DNA of 64,000 nt from Streptomyces sp. man185 (GTDB taxonomy: Bacteria; Actinomycetota; Actinomycetes; Streptomycetales; Streptomycetaceae). This document shows, piece after piece, positions 27,939 to 38,138 of this stretch. The stretch is from NCBI GenBank assembly GCA_002551355.1, contig NTHE01000017.1, positions 59,523 through 123,522 of the forward strand, given 5' to 3'. The notes beneath the pieces are model-generated. The model saw nothing but the letters and a program-made list of their open reading frames with translations. It did not search any database and was not told the DNA's origin. Every line of letters starts with the position of its first letter. The stretch's first letter is position 1. The position numbers and the translations under genes are program-made.

Positions 27939-29198
27939 GTGGTCGACGCACACCAGACGTTCGTCATCGTCGGAGCAGGACTCGCAGGGGCGAAGGCGGC
28001 CGAAACGCTGCGCGCCGAAGGGTTCACCGGCCGGGTGATCCTCATCGGCGACGAGCGCGACCACCCCTACGAACGGCCGCCGCTCTCCAAGGGCTACCTG
28101 GACGGAAAGGCCGACCGGGACAGCGTCTTCACGCACGAACGCCCCTGGTACGCGGGCGCCGACATCGAGCTGCACCTCGGCCAGCCGGTCACCGCGCTCG
28201 ACCGGTACGCCAGGACCGTGCAGCTCGGCGACAACACCGTCATCCACTACGACAAGCTCCTGCTGGCCACCGGCTCCGAACCGCGCCGCCTCGACATCCC
28301 CGGCACCGACCTGGCCGGTGTCCACCACCTGCGCCGCCTCGCCCACGCCGACCGGCTGCGCAACGTGCTCGCCGCCCTCGGCCGCGACAACGGCCACCTG
28401 GTCATCGCCGGAGCCGGCTGGATCGGCCTGGAGGTCGCCGCCGCCGCCCGCGGCTACGGCGCCGAGGTCACCGTCGTCGAGGCCGAGTCCACCCCGCTGC
28501 ACCAGGTCATCGGCCCCGAGCTGGGCCAGATCTTCACCGAACTGCACAGCTCGCACGGTGTCCGCTTCCACTTCGGCGCCCGCCTCACCGAGATCACCGG
28601 CCAGGACGGCATGGTCTTCGCCGCCCGCACCGACGACGGCGAGGAGCACCTCGCCCACGACGTCCTCGCCGCGATCGGCGCCGCCCCGCGCTCCGCCCTC
28701 GCCGAGGCCGCCGGACTGGAGATGGCCGAGCGCGCCCACGGCGGCGGCATCGCGGTGGACGCCTCGCTGCGCACCTCCGACCCGCACATCTACGCCGCCG
28801 GGGACGTCGCCGCCGCCGCCCACCCGCTGCTCGGCACCCGGCTGCGCGTCGAGCACTGGGCCAACGCCCTGAACGGCGGACCGGCCGCCGCCCGCGCCAT
28901 GCTCGGCCAGGACGTGACGTACGACCGCGTCCCGTACTTCTTCTCCGACCAGTACGACCTGGGCCTCGAATACTCCGGCTGGGCCCCGCCCGGGTCCTAC
29001 GACGAGGTGATCATCCGGGGCGACGCCGGAAAGCGGGAGTTCATCGCGTTCTGGCTGAAGGACCGCCGCGTCCTCGCCGGGATGAACGTCAACGTGTGGG
29101 ATGTCACCGAAACGATCCAGGAGCTGATCCGGGCCCGTCAGCAGCACGACCCGGAAGCCCTCGCCGACCCGTCGGTCCCGCTGGACTCCCTGCTCTGA
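27939..29198 (+). CDS. FAD-dependent NAD(P)H:ferredoxin reductase-like oxidoreductase
   Basis: A 419-residue pyridine nucleotide-disulfide oxidoreductase of the rubredoxin/ferredoxin reductase group. FVIVGAGLAGAKAAETLR binds FAD, LVIAGAGWIGLEVAAAARG binds NAD(P)H, HIYAAGDVAAA is the second FAD motif, and the C-terminal Reductase_C domain contains RVPYFFSDQYDLGLEYSG. It probably passes electrons to a ferredoxin for a P450 or dioxygenase, but no such partner is adjacent. GAGGAGGCATCAA before GTG 27939 is a strong ribosome site. A 16-bp hairpin ends the unit before dnaG. Confidence 0.92.
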   Translation: MVDAHQTFVIVGAGLAGAKAAETLRAEGFTGRVILIGDERDHPYERPPLSKGYLDGKADRDSVFTHERPWYAGADIELHLGQPVTALDRYARTVQLGDNTVIHYDKLLLATGSEPRRLDIPGTDLAGVHHLRRLAHADRLRNVLAALGRDNGHLVIAGAGWIGLEVAAAARGYGAEVTVVEAESTPLHQVIGPELGQIFTELHSSHGVRFHFGARLTEITGQDGMVFAARTDDGEEHLAHDVLAAIGAAPRSALAEAAGLEMAERAHGGGIAVDASLRTSDPHIYAAGDVAAAAHPLLGTRLRVEHWANALNGGPAAARAMLGQDVTYDRVPYFFSDQYDLGLEYSGWAPPGSYDEVIIRGDAGKREFIAFWLKDRRVLAGMNVNVWDVTETIQELIRARQQHDPEALADPSVPLDSLL

Positions 29199-29206
29199 GA
29201 CGTACG

Positions 29207-29240
29207 GCCGGGGTGCGGGCGGCACCGCCCGCACCCCGGC
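29207..29240 (+). terminator. strong hairpin between the flavoprotein gene and dnaG
   Basis: A perfect 16-bp stem (29207-29222 with 29225-29240) begins 8 bases after the flavoprotein stop and ends 51 bases before the dnaG start. Confidence 0.85.
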
Positions 29241-29291
29241 GGGCCGCCCGCCGGGGCCCAGGTTGTCCGAGGCCACCCGTAGACTTCACGC

Positions 29292-31226
29292 GTGGCTGGC
29301 AGGATCAACGACGACGACGTGAAGGCGGTACGGGACGCGGTCCCGATCGACGCCGTCGTGTCCGAATACCTCCAGCTGCGCAACGCCGGCGGTGGAAACC
29401 TGAAGGGCCTCTGCCCCTTCCACGACGAGAAGTCCCCCTCCTTCCAGGTCAGTCCCGGCAAGGGCCTGTTCCACTGCTTCGGCTGCCAGGAGGGCGGCGA
29501 CACGATCGCCTTCGTGATGAAGATCGACCACCTCTCCTTCTCGGAGACGGTCGAGCGCCTGGCCGCCAAGGCGGGCATCACCCTGCGGTACGAGGAGGGC
29601 GGCTACAACCCCTCCCACCAGCGCGGCGAACGTATCCGGCTGATCGAGGCCCACCAGGCCGCCGCCGAGTTCTACGTCCGCGCGCTGGAGAGCCCCGAGG
29701 CCGAGATCGGCCGGAAGTTCCTCGCCGAGCGCGGCTTCGACCAGGACGCCGCCACCCACTTCCGCGTCGGCTACAGCCCGGCCGGCTGGGACCACCTCAC
29801 CCGCTATCTCCGCGGCAAGGGCTTCAGCGACAAGGAGCTGATCACCTCCGGCCTCTCCCAGGACGGCCGCCGCGGCCCCATCGACCGCTTCCGCGGCCGG
29901 CTCATGTGGCCGATCAGCGACACCGCCGGGGAGATCGTCGGCTTCGGCGCCCGCAAGCTCCGTGACGACGACAACGGCCCGAAGTACCTCAACACCCCCG
30001 AGACCCCGATCTACAAGAAGTCCCAGGTGCTGTACGGCATCGACCTGGCCAAGAAGGACATCGCCAAGGCCAGCCGCGCCGTCGTCGTCGAGGGGTACAC
30101 CGACGTCATGGCCTGCCACCTCGCCGGGGTCACCACCGCCATCGCCACCTGCGGCACCGCCTTCGGCAACGACCACATCAAGATCCTGCGCCGCCTCCTC
30201 ATGGACAACGGCAGCGCCCGCGTGATCTTCACCTTCGACGGCGACTCGGCCGGCCAGAAGGCCGCCCTGCGCGCCTTCGAGGACGACCAGAAGTTCGCCG
30301 CCGAGACCTACATCGCCATCGCCCCGGACGGCATGGACCCCTGCGACCTGCGGCTCGCCAAGGGCGACGACTCCGTGCGCGACCTGGTCGAGCCGCGCAC
30401 CCCGCTCTTCGAGTTCGCGCTGCGCCAGATCGTCGGCCGCTACGACCTGGAGACCCCGGCCGGCCGCGCCGCCGCCCTCGACGGGGCCGCCGCCGTCGTC
30501 GCCAAGATCAAGACGAGCAGCGTGCAGCGCGAGGTCGCCGTCCAGCTCGCCGGTCTCGTCGGCATCCTCGACCAGGAGTTCGTCGTCCGCCGCGTCGCCC
30601 AGCTCGCCCGCTGGGCCCGCGACAAGGGCGGCGACCACGGGGAGCGCGGCGGCCGCGGCGGACCCCAGGGCCCCCGGGGCCCGCGCGGCGGTGCCTCGCA
30701 GCAGACCGCCCCCGCCCCGGCACCCGGCTTCTCCGGCCCTGCGCTCAACCTCCGCAGCCCCGCCCACCGCACCGAGCGCGAGCTGCTCAAGCTCGCCCTC
30801 CAGAAGCCCGCCCTGGTCTCCCCTGCCTTCGACGCCTACGGCGTGGACGAGTTCACCGCCCCGCCCTACGCCGCCGTGCGCCGGTGCATCGAGGAGGCGG
30901 GCGGGGCCGAGCAGGGCCTCGCCGACAACCGCGAGTATCTCGTCGCCGTCATGGACGCGGCCCCCGACAACACCGTCCGCAGTCTCGTCACGGAGCTCGC
31001 CGTCGAGGTCTTCATCGGCAAGACCATCGACGAGACCTACGCCGGAATGCAGCTCGTCCACGTCCGGCTGCGCGCGGTGGACCGTCGCATCAACGACGTA
31101 CAGGGCAGCCTCGCCCGCCTCGGCAGCCACGTCGCCCCCCAGGACCTGGCCGCCGCGCAGAACGAGGTCTGGGTGCTCCAGCAGTACGCCCAGTCCCTGC
31201 GCGCCCACGGCGCAGCCGCGCTCTGA
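29292..31226 (+). CDS. dnaG: DNA primase
   Basis: It synthesises RNA primers at the replication fork. The 644-residue DnaG has the N-terminal zinc-binding domain (C41-P-F-H44 and C62-F-G-C65), the RNA polymerase domain (FRGRLMWPISD, KYLNTPETPIYKKSQVLYG, then TOPRIM blocks VVVEGYTDVMAC and VIFTFDGDSAGQKAA), and a C-terminal helicase-binding domain after a Gly/Arg/Pro-rich linker (around residues 455-480). It starts with GTG 29292; no clear ribosome site is seen. dnaG next to a principal-type sigma gene recalls the macromolecular synthesis operon of other bacteria, although rpsU is absent. Confidence 0.97.
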   Translation: MAGRINDDDVKAVRDAVPIDAVVSEYLQLRNAGGGNLKGLCPFHDEKSPSFQVSPGKGLFHCFGCQEGGDTIAFVMKIDHLSFSETVERLAAKAGITLRYEEGGYNPSHQRGERIRLIEAHQAAAEFYVRALESPEAEIGRKFLAERGFDQDAATHFRVGYSPAGWDHLTRYLRGKGFSDKELITSGLSQDGRRGPIDRFRGRLMWPISDTAGEIVGFGARKLRDDDNGPKYLNTPETPIYKKSQVLYGIDLAKKDIAKASRAVVVEGYTDVMACHLAGVTTAIATCGTAFGNDHIKILRRLLMDNGSARVIFTFDGDSAGQKAALRAFEDDQKFAAETYIAIAPDGMDPCDLRLAKGDDSVRDLVEPRTPLFEFALRQIVGRYDLETPAGRAAALDGAAAVVAKIKTSSVQREVAVQLAGLVGILDQEFVVRRVAQLARWARDKGGDHGERGGRGGPQGPRGPRGGASQQTAPAPAPGFSGPALNLRSPAHRTERELLKLALQKPALVSPAFDAYGVDEFTAPPYAAVRRCIEEAGGAEQGLADNREYLVAVMDAAPDNTVRSLVTELAVEVFIGKTIDETYAGMQLVHVRLRAVDRRINDVQGSLARLGSHVAPQDLAAAQNEVWVLQQYAQSLRAHGAAAL

Positions 31227-31433
31227 GGCACCCGCTCCCGGCCTGGCCGGTAGTCGTCCGGTGACGGACCGGAATCAAAAAGTCCCCGCACGCCCCTCGT
31301 GACAGTCGTGTGTCGTACCCCACACTGGGGAATGTCTGAGTCATCGGAGCACGCCGGTCCACAGGGGAGCACCCCGGGGGCCGGACAGGCCTCCACCCCG
31401 TCATCCGGCAGCGATCACCTGGAGGTCGCCCCC

Positions 31434-32525
31434 GTGCAGACCCGGACCGTGACGACCACGACCGAGCCCATCGCGGCCATCCCGGCGCAGCACAGGGCCC
31501 TGCACCACCCGGAGAACGCGGCAGGCCCGCCCGGACACCCACCCGAGGCAGTCATGGTGGAAGCGACGCACCTCCCCGAACAGCCGGAGCCGCGGAACCG
31601 GGCGGACTCCGGCGGCCCCACCTCCGACCTGTTCCGGCAGTATCTGCGCGAGATCGGCCGCATCCCGCTGCTCACCGCCGCCGAGGAGGTCGAGCTCGCC
31701 CGCCGCGTCGAGGCCGGCCTCTTCGCCGAGGAACGCCTCGCGGGCACCCCGGACCTCGACTCCCGCCTCGCCGGGGACCTGGACCGGCTCGTGGTGATGG
31801 GCCGCACGGCCAAACGCCGCCTCATCGAGGCCAACCTCCGCCTCGTCGTCTCCGTCGCCAAGCGCTACGTGGGCCGCGGGCTGACCATGCTCGACCTGGT
31901 CCAGGAGGGGAATCTCGGCCTGATCCGGGCCGTGGAGAAGTTCGACTACGCCCGGGGCTACAAGTTCTCCACGTACGCGACCTGGTGGATCCGCCAGGCC
32001 ATGTCCCGCGCGCTCGCCGACCAGGCCCGCACCATCCGCGTCCCGGTCCACGTCGTGGAGCTGATCAACCGCGTGGTGCGCGTCCAGCGCCGGATGCTCC
32101 AGGAGCGCGGCGTCGAGCCCACCGCCGAGGAGATCGCCGCCGAGCTGGACCTGACGCCCGAGCGGATCACCGAAGTCCTGCGCCTGGCCCAGGAACCGGT
32201 CTCCCTGCACGCCCCCGTCGGCGCGGAGGACGACGTCTCCTTCGGCGACCTCATCGAGGACGGCGACGCCGCATCGCCCGTCGAGTCCGCCGCCTTCCTG
32301 CTGCTGCGCGAACACCTGGAGGTGGTCCTCTCCACCCTCGGCGAGCGTGAACGCAAGGTCGTGCAACTGCGCTACGGCCTGGACGACGGGCGGCCCCGCA
32401 CCCTGGAGGAGATAGGACGGATCTTCGGCGTGACGCGCGAACGCATCCGCCAGATCGAGTCCAAGACCCTCAGCAGGCTGCGGGACCACGCCTTCGCCGA
32501 CCAACTCCGCGGCTACCTCGACTGA
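31434..32525 (+). CDS. hrdA: RNA polymerase sigma factor, HrdA-like (group 2 sigma70)
   Basis: A 363-residue sigma70 protein. Region 1.2 is [27 protein letters not shown]; region 2 has [37 protein letters not shown] and [17 protein letters not shown] for -10 recognition and melting; region 4 ends [20 protein letters not shown]. The short N terminus (no long region 1.1) makes it an alternative HrdA/C/D-type rather than HrdB. I name it hrdA because hrdA lies beside dnaG in S. coelicolor as I recall. GTG 31434 is preferred because GGAGGT lies 7 bases upstream; the frame is open to GTG 31299 and ATG 31332, both with poor ribosome sites. Confidence 0.88.
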   Translation: MQTRTVTTTTEPIAAIPAQHRALHHPENAAGPPGHPPEAVMVEATHLPEQPEPRNRADSGGPTSDLFRQYLREIGRIPLLTAAEEVELARRVEAGLFAEERLAGTPDLDSRLAGDLDRLVVMGRTAKRRLIEANLRLVVSVAKRYVGRGLTMLDLVQEGNLGLIRAVEKFDYARGYKFSTYATWWIRQAMSRALADQARTIRVPVHVVELINRVVRVQRRMLQERGVEPTAEEIAAELDLTPERITEVLRLAQEPVSLHAPVGAEDDVSFGDLIEDGDAASPVESAAFLLLREHLEVVLSTLGERERKVVQLRYGLDDGRPRTLEEIGRIFGVTRERIRQIESKTLSRLRDHAFADQLRGYLD

Positions 32526-32540
32526 TCCACGCGAGGGGAA

Positions 32541-34469
32541 TCAGTCCACCTCGGCCAACGCCTCCGCGAACTGGGCCGCGTACAACCGGGCATAGGCGCC
32601 GCCGGCCGCCAACAGCTCCTCGTGCGTGCCCTGTTCGACGATCGACCCGTTCTCCATCACCAGGATCACATCCGCGTCCCGGATCGTGGAGAGCCGGTGG
32701 GCGATCACGAACGACGTACGCCCGTGGGCCAGGCGCGCCATCGCCTTCTGGATCAGCACCTCGGTCCGGGTGTCCACCGAGCTGGTCGCCTCGTCGAGGA
32801 CCAGGATCACCGGGTCGGACAGGAACGCCCGCGCGATGGTGATCAGCTGCTTCTCGCCCGCGCTGACCCCGGTCCCCTCGTCGTCGATCACCGAGTCGTA
32901 CCCGTCGGGCAGCGTCCGGATGAACCGGTCGGCATGCGCCGCCCGGGCCGCCTCCTCGATCTCCTCCCGGGTGACCTCGCGCGAAGCGCCGTACGCGATG
33001 TTCTCGGCGATCGTCCCGCCGAACAGCCAGGTGTCCTGGAGCACCATGCCGATCGAGGACCGCAGGTCGTCCCGGGACATCTTCGCCACGTCGACCCCGT
33101 CGAGCGCGATCCGCCCGCCGGTCACCTCGTAGAACCGCATCAGCAGGTTGACCAGCGTCGTCTTGCCCGCACCGGTCGGACCGACGATGGCGACGGTCTG
33201 CCCCGGCTCCACGCTCAGCGAGAGCTCCTCGATCAGCGGCTTCTCCGGCTCGTAGCGGAAGGACACCTTCTCCAGCGAGACCCGGCCGGCCGGCCGCTCC
33301 GGCCGCTCCCCGTGCTCCGGGTCCGCTTCCTGCTCCTCGGCGTCCAGCAGCTCGAAGACCCGTTCCGCCGACGCGATGCCGGACTGCACAAGGTTCGCCA
33401 TCGAGGCGACCTGCGTCAGCGGCATCGAGAACTGCCGCGAGTACTGGATGAACGCCTGGACGTCACCGATCGACAGCGTGCCCGAGGCGACCCGGAGCCC
33501 GCCGACCACCGCGACCAGCACGTAGTTGATGTTCGAGATGAAGAACATCAGCGGCTGCATGAGCCCGCTGGCGAACTGGGCCTTGAAGCCCGCCTCGTAC
33601 AGCGCCTCGTTCTGCTCGGCGAAGTCCCGCGCGGACTCCTCCTGCCGGCCGAAGACCTTCACCAGGTTGTGCCCGGTGTACATCTCCTCGATATGGGCGT
33701 TGAGCGTGCCCGTCACCCGCCACTGCTGCACGAACTGCGGCTGCGACCGCTTGCCGACCTGCGTCGCCACGACCACCGACAGCGGGATCGTCACCAGCGC
33801 GACCAGCGCCAGCAGCGGCGAGATCCAGAACATCACGATCAGCACGCCGACGATCGTCAGCAGGGAGTTGATGAGCTGGCCCATCGTCTGCTGGAGCGTC
33901 TGCGAGATGTTGTCGATGTCGTTCGTCGCCCGGCTCAGCACCTCACCGCGCTTGGCCCGGTCGAAGTACGACAGCGGCAGCCGCGCCAGCTTCGTCTGCA
34001 GGTCCTCGCGCAACTGGAACACGATCCGGTTGATCACCCGGATCGACAGCCGCGCCGACACCAGCATCAGCAGCCCGGCCGCGACATAGATCACCAGGGC
34101 CAGCAGCAGGACGTGCCCCACCGCGCCGAAGTCGATGCCCTCGCCGGGGGTGAAGCTCACCCCCGACAGCATGTCGGCCATGGAGCCGCGGCCGTCCTCA
34201 CGCAGCCCCTCGATCGCCTGCGCCTTCGACGTGCCCGCGGGCATCTGACGCCCGACCACACCGGCGAAGATCAGGTCGGTCGCCTTCCCCAGGATCTTCG
34301 GCCCGGCCACCGACAGCGCGACGCTCACCGTCACCGCGCCCAGCATCAGCCACAGCGAGGCCCTCTCCCGGCCGAACCGCTTCAGCAGCCGCTTGCTCGA
34401 CCCCTTGAAATCCATCGACCGCTCGGTGGGCGCGCCCCCGGCCATCATCCGTCCGCCCGGACCGGCCAT
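32541..34469 (-). CDS. ABC exporter, fused membrane and ATPase subunit (second of a pair)
   Basis: A 642-residue half-transporter of the multidrug/lipid exporter type. A six-helix membrane domain (about residues 35-350; SYFDRAKRGEVLSRATNDID is the usual coupling region) is followed by an ATPase with Walker A GPTGAGKTT (about 428-436), signature VSAGEKQL, Walker B ILVLDEATSSVD and a switch His in VIAHRLST. The signature deviates from the usual LSGGQ. Its ATG overlaps the stop of the partner gene (TAATG), so the two are made together and probably form a heterodimer. Substrate is unknown. It is convergent with hrdA. Confidence 0.93.
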   Translation of the reverse strand: MAGPGGRMMAGGAPTERSMDFKGSSKRLLKRFGRERASLWLMLGAVTVSVALSVAGPKILGKATDLIFAGVVGRQMPAGTSKAQAIEGLREDGRGSMADMLSGVSFTPGEGIDFGAVGHVLLLALVIYVAAGLLMLVSARLSIRVINRIVFQLREDLQTKLARLPLSYFDRAKRGEVLSRATNDIDNISQTLQQTMGQLINSLLTIVGVLIVMFWISPLLALVALVTIPLSVVVATQVGKRSQPQFVQQWRVTGTLNAHIEEMYTGHNLVKVFGRQEESARDFAEQNEALYEAGFKAQFASGLMQPLMFFISNINYVLVAVVGGLRVASGTLSIGDVQAFIQYSRQFSMPLTQVASMANLVQSGIASAERVFELLDAEEQEADPEHGERPERPAGRVSLEKVSFRYEPEKPLIEELSLSVEPGQTVAIVGPTGAGKTTLVNLLMRFYEVTGGRIALDGVDVAKMSRDDLRSSIGMVLQDTWLFGGTIAENIAYGASREVTREEIEEAARAAHADRFIRTLPDGYDSVIDDEGTGVSAGEKQLITIARAFLSDPVILVLDEATSSVDTRTEVLIQKAMARLAHGRTSFVIAHRLSTIRDADVILVMENGSIVEQGTHEELLAAGGAYARLYAAQFAEALAEVD

Positions 34470-36202
34470 TACGCGGCCTCCGCTTCCGTCAGCTGGGAGA
34501 GCACGATCTCCCGGTACGTTTCATTGCCGTCCATCAACTCGTGATGGGTGCCGGTCCCCACGAGTCGGCCCTCGTCCAGCACCAGGATCCGGTCCGCGTC
34601 ACGGATGGTGGACACCCGCTGCGCCACGATCACCACGGTCGCCCCGGCCGTCTCCCGGCCCAGCGCCGCCCGCAGCGCCGCGTCGGTCGCGTAGTCCAGC
34701 GCGGAGAACGAGTCGTCGAACAGATAGATCTCCGGGCGCTGCACCAGCGTCCGCGCGATGGCGAGCCGCTGCCGCTGACCGCCGGACACATTGGTGCCGC
34801 CCTGCGCGATCGGCGCGTCCAGCCCGTGCTCCAGCGCCTCGACGAACCCCTTCGCCTGCGCCACCTCCAGCGCGTGCCACAACTCCTCGTCGGTGGCGTC
34901 CGGATTCCCGTACCGCAGGTTCGTCGCCACGGTCCCCGAGAAGAGGTAAGGCTTCTGCGGCACCAGGGACACCGTCTTCGCCAGCAGCACCGGATCCAGC
35001 GTCCGCACGTCCTCGCCGTCGACCAGCACCTCGCCGTCCGTCACGTCGAACAGCCGGGGTACGAGCCCGAGCAGCGTGGACTTCCCGCTGCCCGTCGACC
35101 CGATGACCGCGGTCGTCTCCCCGGGCCGCGCCACCAGATCGACCGCCCGCAGCACCGGCTCCTCCGCACCCGGGTAGCGGAACTCGGCCCCGCGCACCTC
35201 CAGATGCCCGTGCCGCCGCAGCTCGGTCACCGGCGCGACCGGCGGCACGACGCTCGAATCGGTCCCGAGGACCTCCTCGATGCGCTCGGCGCACACCTCG
35301 GCGCGCGGCACCATCATGAACATGAAGGTGGCCATCATCACGGCCATCACGATCTGCATCAGATAGGCGAGGAACGCGGTCAGCGCACCGATCTGCATCC
35401 CGCCGCTGTCGATCCGGTGCGCGCCGAACCACACCACCGCGATCGACGACAGGTTGACCACCGTCATCACGGTCGGGTGCATCAGCGCCATCAGCCGCCC
35501 GGTCGCCACCGACACATCGGTCAGCTCGGTGTTCGCACCCCGGAAGCGCTTCTCCTCGTACCCGTCCCTGACGAAGGCGCGGATGACCCGGTTGCCGGTG
35601 ATCTGTTCGCGCAGCACCCGGTTCACCGAGTCCAGCCGCTCCTGCATGGAGCGGAACAGCGGCCGCATCCTCTTCACGATGAGGCCGACCGCGACACCGA
35701 GCACCGGCACGACCGCCAGCAGCACCGCGGAGAGCTGCACATCCAGGCCGAGCGCCATGACGATGCCGCCGACGCACATGATCGGGGCCGACACCATCAG
35801 CGTGAACGCCAGCAGCACCAGCATCTGGACCTGCTGGACGTCGTTGGTGGTCCGGGTGATCAGCGAGGGCGCCCCGAAGCGCCCCAGCTCACGGGCGGAG
35901 AAGGACTGCACCCGGTCGAAGACGGCGGCCCGCACATCACGCCCGAGAGCGGCGGCGGTGCGCGCCCCGTAATAGACGGCCCCCACATTGCACAGAACCT
36001 GCAGGACGCTGACGGCGATCATGAGACCGCCGAACTCCAGGATGTAGCCGGTGTCACCCGCGACGACACCGTTGTCAATGATGTCGGCGTTGAGGCTGGG
36101 CAGATACAGGGTGGCGCAGGTCTGGAGCAGCTGGAGCAGGACCAGCAGCACGATGGGTTTCGTGTACGGGCCCAGATGGGCCCGCAGGAGTTTTATGAGC
36201 AC
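34469..36202 (-). CDS. ABC exporter, fused membrane and ATPase subunit (first of a pair)
   Basis: A 577-residue half-transporter: membrane domain (about residues 15-300; SARELGRFGAPSLITRTTND near the coupling helix) and ATPase with Walker A GSTGSGKST (about 367-375), signature NVSGGQRQRLAIART and a Walker B written YLFDDSFSALD, where the usual catalytic Glu after the Asp pair is Ser. A degenerate Walker B paired with a canonical one in the partner is typical of heterodimeric exporters with one catalytic site. I start at GTG 36202; the longer frame beyond it overlaps the kinase region. Expression is coupled to the downstream partner. Confidence 0.92.
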   Translation of the reverse strand: MLIKLLRAHLGPYTKPIVLLVLLQLLQTCATLYLPSLNADIIDNGVVAGDTGYILEFGGLMIAVSVLQVLCNVGAVYYGARTAAALGRDVRAAVFDRVQSFSARELGRFGAPSLITRTTNDVQQVQMLVLLAFTLMVSAPIMCVGGIVMALGLDVQLSAVLLAVVPVLGVAVGLIVKRMRPLFRSMQERLDSVNRVLREQITGNRVIRAFVRDGYEEKRFRGANTELTDVSVATGRLMALMHPTVMTVVNLSSIAVVWFGAHRIDSGGMQIGALTAFLAYLMQIVMAVMMATFMFMMVPRAEVCAERIEEVLGTDSSVVPPVAPVTELRRHGHLEVRGAEFRYPGAEEPVLRAVDLVARPGETTAVIGSTGSGKSTLLGLVPRLFDVTDGEVLVDGEDVRTLDPVLLAKTVSLVPQKPYLFSGTVATNLRYGNPDATDEELWHALEVAQAKGFVEALEHGLDAPIAQGGTNVSGGQRQRLAIARTLVQRPEIYLFDDSFSALDYATDAALRAALGRETAGATVVIVAQRVSTIRDADRILVLDEGRLVGTGTHHELMDGNETYREIVLSQLTEAEAA

Positions 36203-36300
36203 GCGGGACTCTCGGAATCGGCGGCAGGCAGAGGCCGACCCAGTTTCGCGTACGCCGTACTCCGAAGCGAACCGTTTTCCCCAAGCCCGGGTCAAACCTG

Positions 36301-36325
36301 GAGCGCGGGGAAGACCCCCGCGCTC
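36301..36325 (-). terminator. hairpin terminator after the sugar kinase
   Basis: GAGCGCGGGG/CCCCGCGCTC (36301-36310 with 36316-36325, 5-base loop) lies 4 bases beyond the kinase stop, between it and the ABC exporter genes on the same strand. Confidence 0.8.
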
Positions 36326-36329
36326 GGGC

Positions 36330-37781
36330 TCACGCCGGGTGCGCGCCGCCGAAGGCCCCGGGGTGGATCTGGTCCCGGGTCGCCGCGTACTGCTGACGCA
36401 CCGCACCGCCCACCGCCAGCTCCTCGCCGGGCTCCAGCACCTGGGTCGCCGCGCCCTGCCAGGCCGGGGGAGTGCGCGGGTCGAGGGCCCCCTGCGAGAC
36501 CCCGAGCGCCCAGGCGGCCTGCCGGGCCGCGCCGATCGCCGCGTACTGGGCGGGCTCCGGCACCACGACCTGGGTCCCGAACACCGCCGGAGCCAGCGCC
36601 TGCACGGCCGGCAGCTCCGCAGCCGCCCCCAGCAGGAACACCCGCCGCACCTCCACGCCCCGCCCGCGCAGCACGTCCAGGGCATCGGCCAGCGAGCACA
36701 GCATGCCCTCGAACGAGGCCCGGGCCAGGTGCTCCGGCTTCATCGACTCACGCCGCAGCCCGCAGAGAGTGCCCGCGGTGTGCGGGAGCTGCGGGGTGCG
36801 CTCACCTTCCAGATACGGCAGCAGCACCAGCCCGGACGCGCCGGGCGTGGACTTCAGCGCCAGGGCGGACAGCTCCTCCAGCCCGTCCACGCCCAGCATC
36901 TCGGCGGTCCCGCGCAGCGCCCGTACGGCGTTGGAGAGGTGGACGACCGGCAGATGCATTCCGGTGGCGTCGGCGAACGAGGTGATCATCCCGCTCGGAT
37001 CGGCGAGCGCCTCGTGGTGCACGGCCATCACGGACCCGGAGGCCCCGAGCGACACCACGGCGTCGCCCACTGCGACCCCGAGCCCGAAGGCCGCGGCCAT
37101 GGTCTCGCCGGTGCCCGCGGAGATCAGCAGCCCCTCGGGCGTCATCCCGGCGGAGTCGGAGGGTCCGAGCACCTCGGGCAGCGCGGCGGAATGGCCGAGG
37201 GCCAGCTCGACCAGATCAGGCCGGTAGGAGGCTGACCCGGCCGACCAGTACCCCGTGCCCGAGGCCGCGCCCCGGTCCGTGGTCCGCCGGGCGGGCCGGC
37301 CCAGCAACTGCCACACGAGCCAGTCGTGCGGCTGGAGCACGGCGGCCACCCGCTGGGCGTTCTCCGGCTCGGTCCGCGCCAGCCAGCGCAGCTTCGCCAC
37401 CGGCTGCGAGGCCCCCGGCACGGCACCGACCGCCTCGGCCCAGGCCTGCCGCCCGCCGAGCCCGTCGACGAGATCGGCCGCGGCGACCTGCGCCCGCCGG
37501 TCGTTGCCGAGGAGGGCGGGGCGTACGAGATTGCCCTGCCGGTCCAGCGGCACGAGCCCGTGCTGCTGCGCGGAGACCCCGATGGCCTGCACACCTTCGA
37601 GCAGCCCACCGGAGGCCGCCTCACCGAGCGAGAGCAGCCAGGCCTGCGGATCGACCTCCGCGGCCTTGGCCTCGACCGGATGGGCGGCGTACCCCTCCCG
37701 GAGCACGGCGCCCGATTCCGTGTCGCAGACGACGATGTGAGTGAAAGTGGACGAACTGTCCAGCCCCGCGACTATGCCCAT
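36330..37781 (-). CDS. FGGY-family carbohydrate kinase (xylulokinase-like)
   Basis: A 483-residue sugar kinase of the actin-like ATPase superfamily. GIVAGLDSSSTFTHIVVCD is the phosphate-1 loop, AIGVSAQQHGLVPLD the sugar-binding loop, and LGASGSVMAV and RVFLLGAAAELPAVQALA the phosphate-2 and adenosine motifs. The FGGY group includes xylulo-, ribulo- and glycerol kinases; this one is closest in pattern to xylulokinases, but no pentose pathway genes are adjacent, so the substrate is uncertain. It starts with ATG 37781 and is ended by a hairpin. Confidence 0.88.
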   Translation of the reverse strand: MGIVAGLDSSSTFTHIVVCDTESGAVLREGYAAHPVEAKAAEVDPQAWLLSLGEAASGGLLEGVQAIGVSAQQHGLVPLDRQGNLVRPALLGNDRRAQVAAADLVDGLGGRQAWAEAVGAVPGASQPVAKLRWLARTEPENAQRVAAVLQPHDWLVWQLLGRPARRTTDRGAASGTGYWSAGSASYRPDLVELALGHSAALPEVLGPSDSAGMTPEGLLISAGTGETMAAAFGLGVAVGDAVVSLGASGSVMAVHHEALADPSGMITSFADATGMHLPVVHLSNAVRALRGTAEMLGVDGLEELSALALKSTPGASGLVLLPYLEGERTPQLPHTAGTLCGLRRESMKPEHLARASFEGMLCSLADALDVLRGRGVEVRRVFLLGAAAELPAVQALAPAVFGTQVVVPEPAQYAAIGAARQAAWALGVSQGALDPRTPPAWQGAATQVLEPGEELAVGGAVRQQYAATRDQIHPGAFGGAHPA

Positions 37782-37844
37782 ACGGAGATTCTGCCGCACC
37801 GACGGACTTTCCCGTAACTCACACCGCGCCGCCCCACGGGACCG

Positions 37845-38138
37845 CTAGGTGTTGGTGGTCCCCCAGTCGTCCTCGAAGCCGTTCCGGCTGCTGCGGTCCC
37901 GCAGCGACCGGACCCGCTCGGCGACGGAGGCGGGCACCTTGTCCCCGACCGAGTGGTACGCCTTGCCGGCGATGTCCCGTCCGCTGTGCGCGGCACTCTC
38001 GGCGGCGTTGCGCACGGCGGGGTTCTCCGTGAACTGCCGGGCCGACTTCTTCAACTGCTCGTAACGCTCGCGCCCGGCTCGCGTGCCGAGCACGTAACCG
38101 AGGGCCACTCCGGCGATGAACGTGAGCCGGTACCGCAT
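37845..38138 (-). CDS. YtxH-like small protein
   Basis: A 97-residue protein with an N-terminal hydrophobic helix containing glycines (RLTFIAGVALGYVLGTRAGR) followed by a long charged helix (RYEQLKKSARQFTENPAVR). This is the YtxH-like layout, membrane-tethered with a cytoplasmic coiled coil, found beside many actinobacterial genes and of unknown function. It starts with ATG 38138; AAGGGTGGC upstream is a possible ribosome site. It lies 63 bases upstream of the kinase gene on the same strand. Confidence 0.8.
   Translation of the reverse strand: MRYRLTFIAGVALGYVLGTRAGRERYEQLKKSARQFTENPAVRNAAESAAHSGRDIAGKAYHSVGDKVPASVAERVRSLRDRSSRNGFEDDWGTTNT

Noticed and set aside
29292..32525. Classical rpsU-dnaG-rpoD operon
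   Set aside because: No rpsU is present, dnaG is preceded by a strong hairpin, and the sigma factor lacks the long region 1.1 of a principal sigma.
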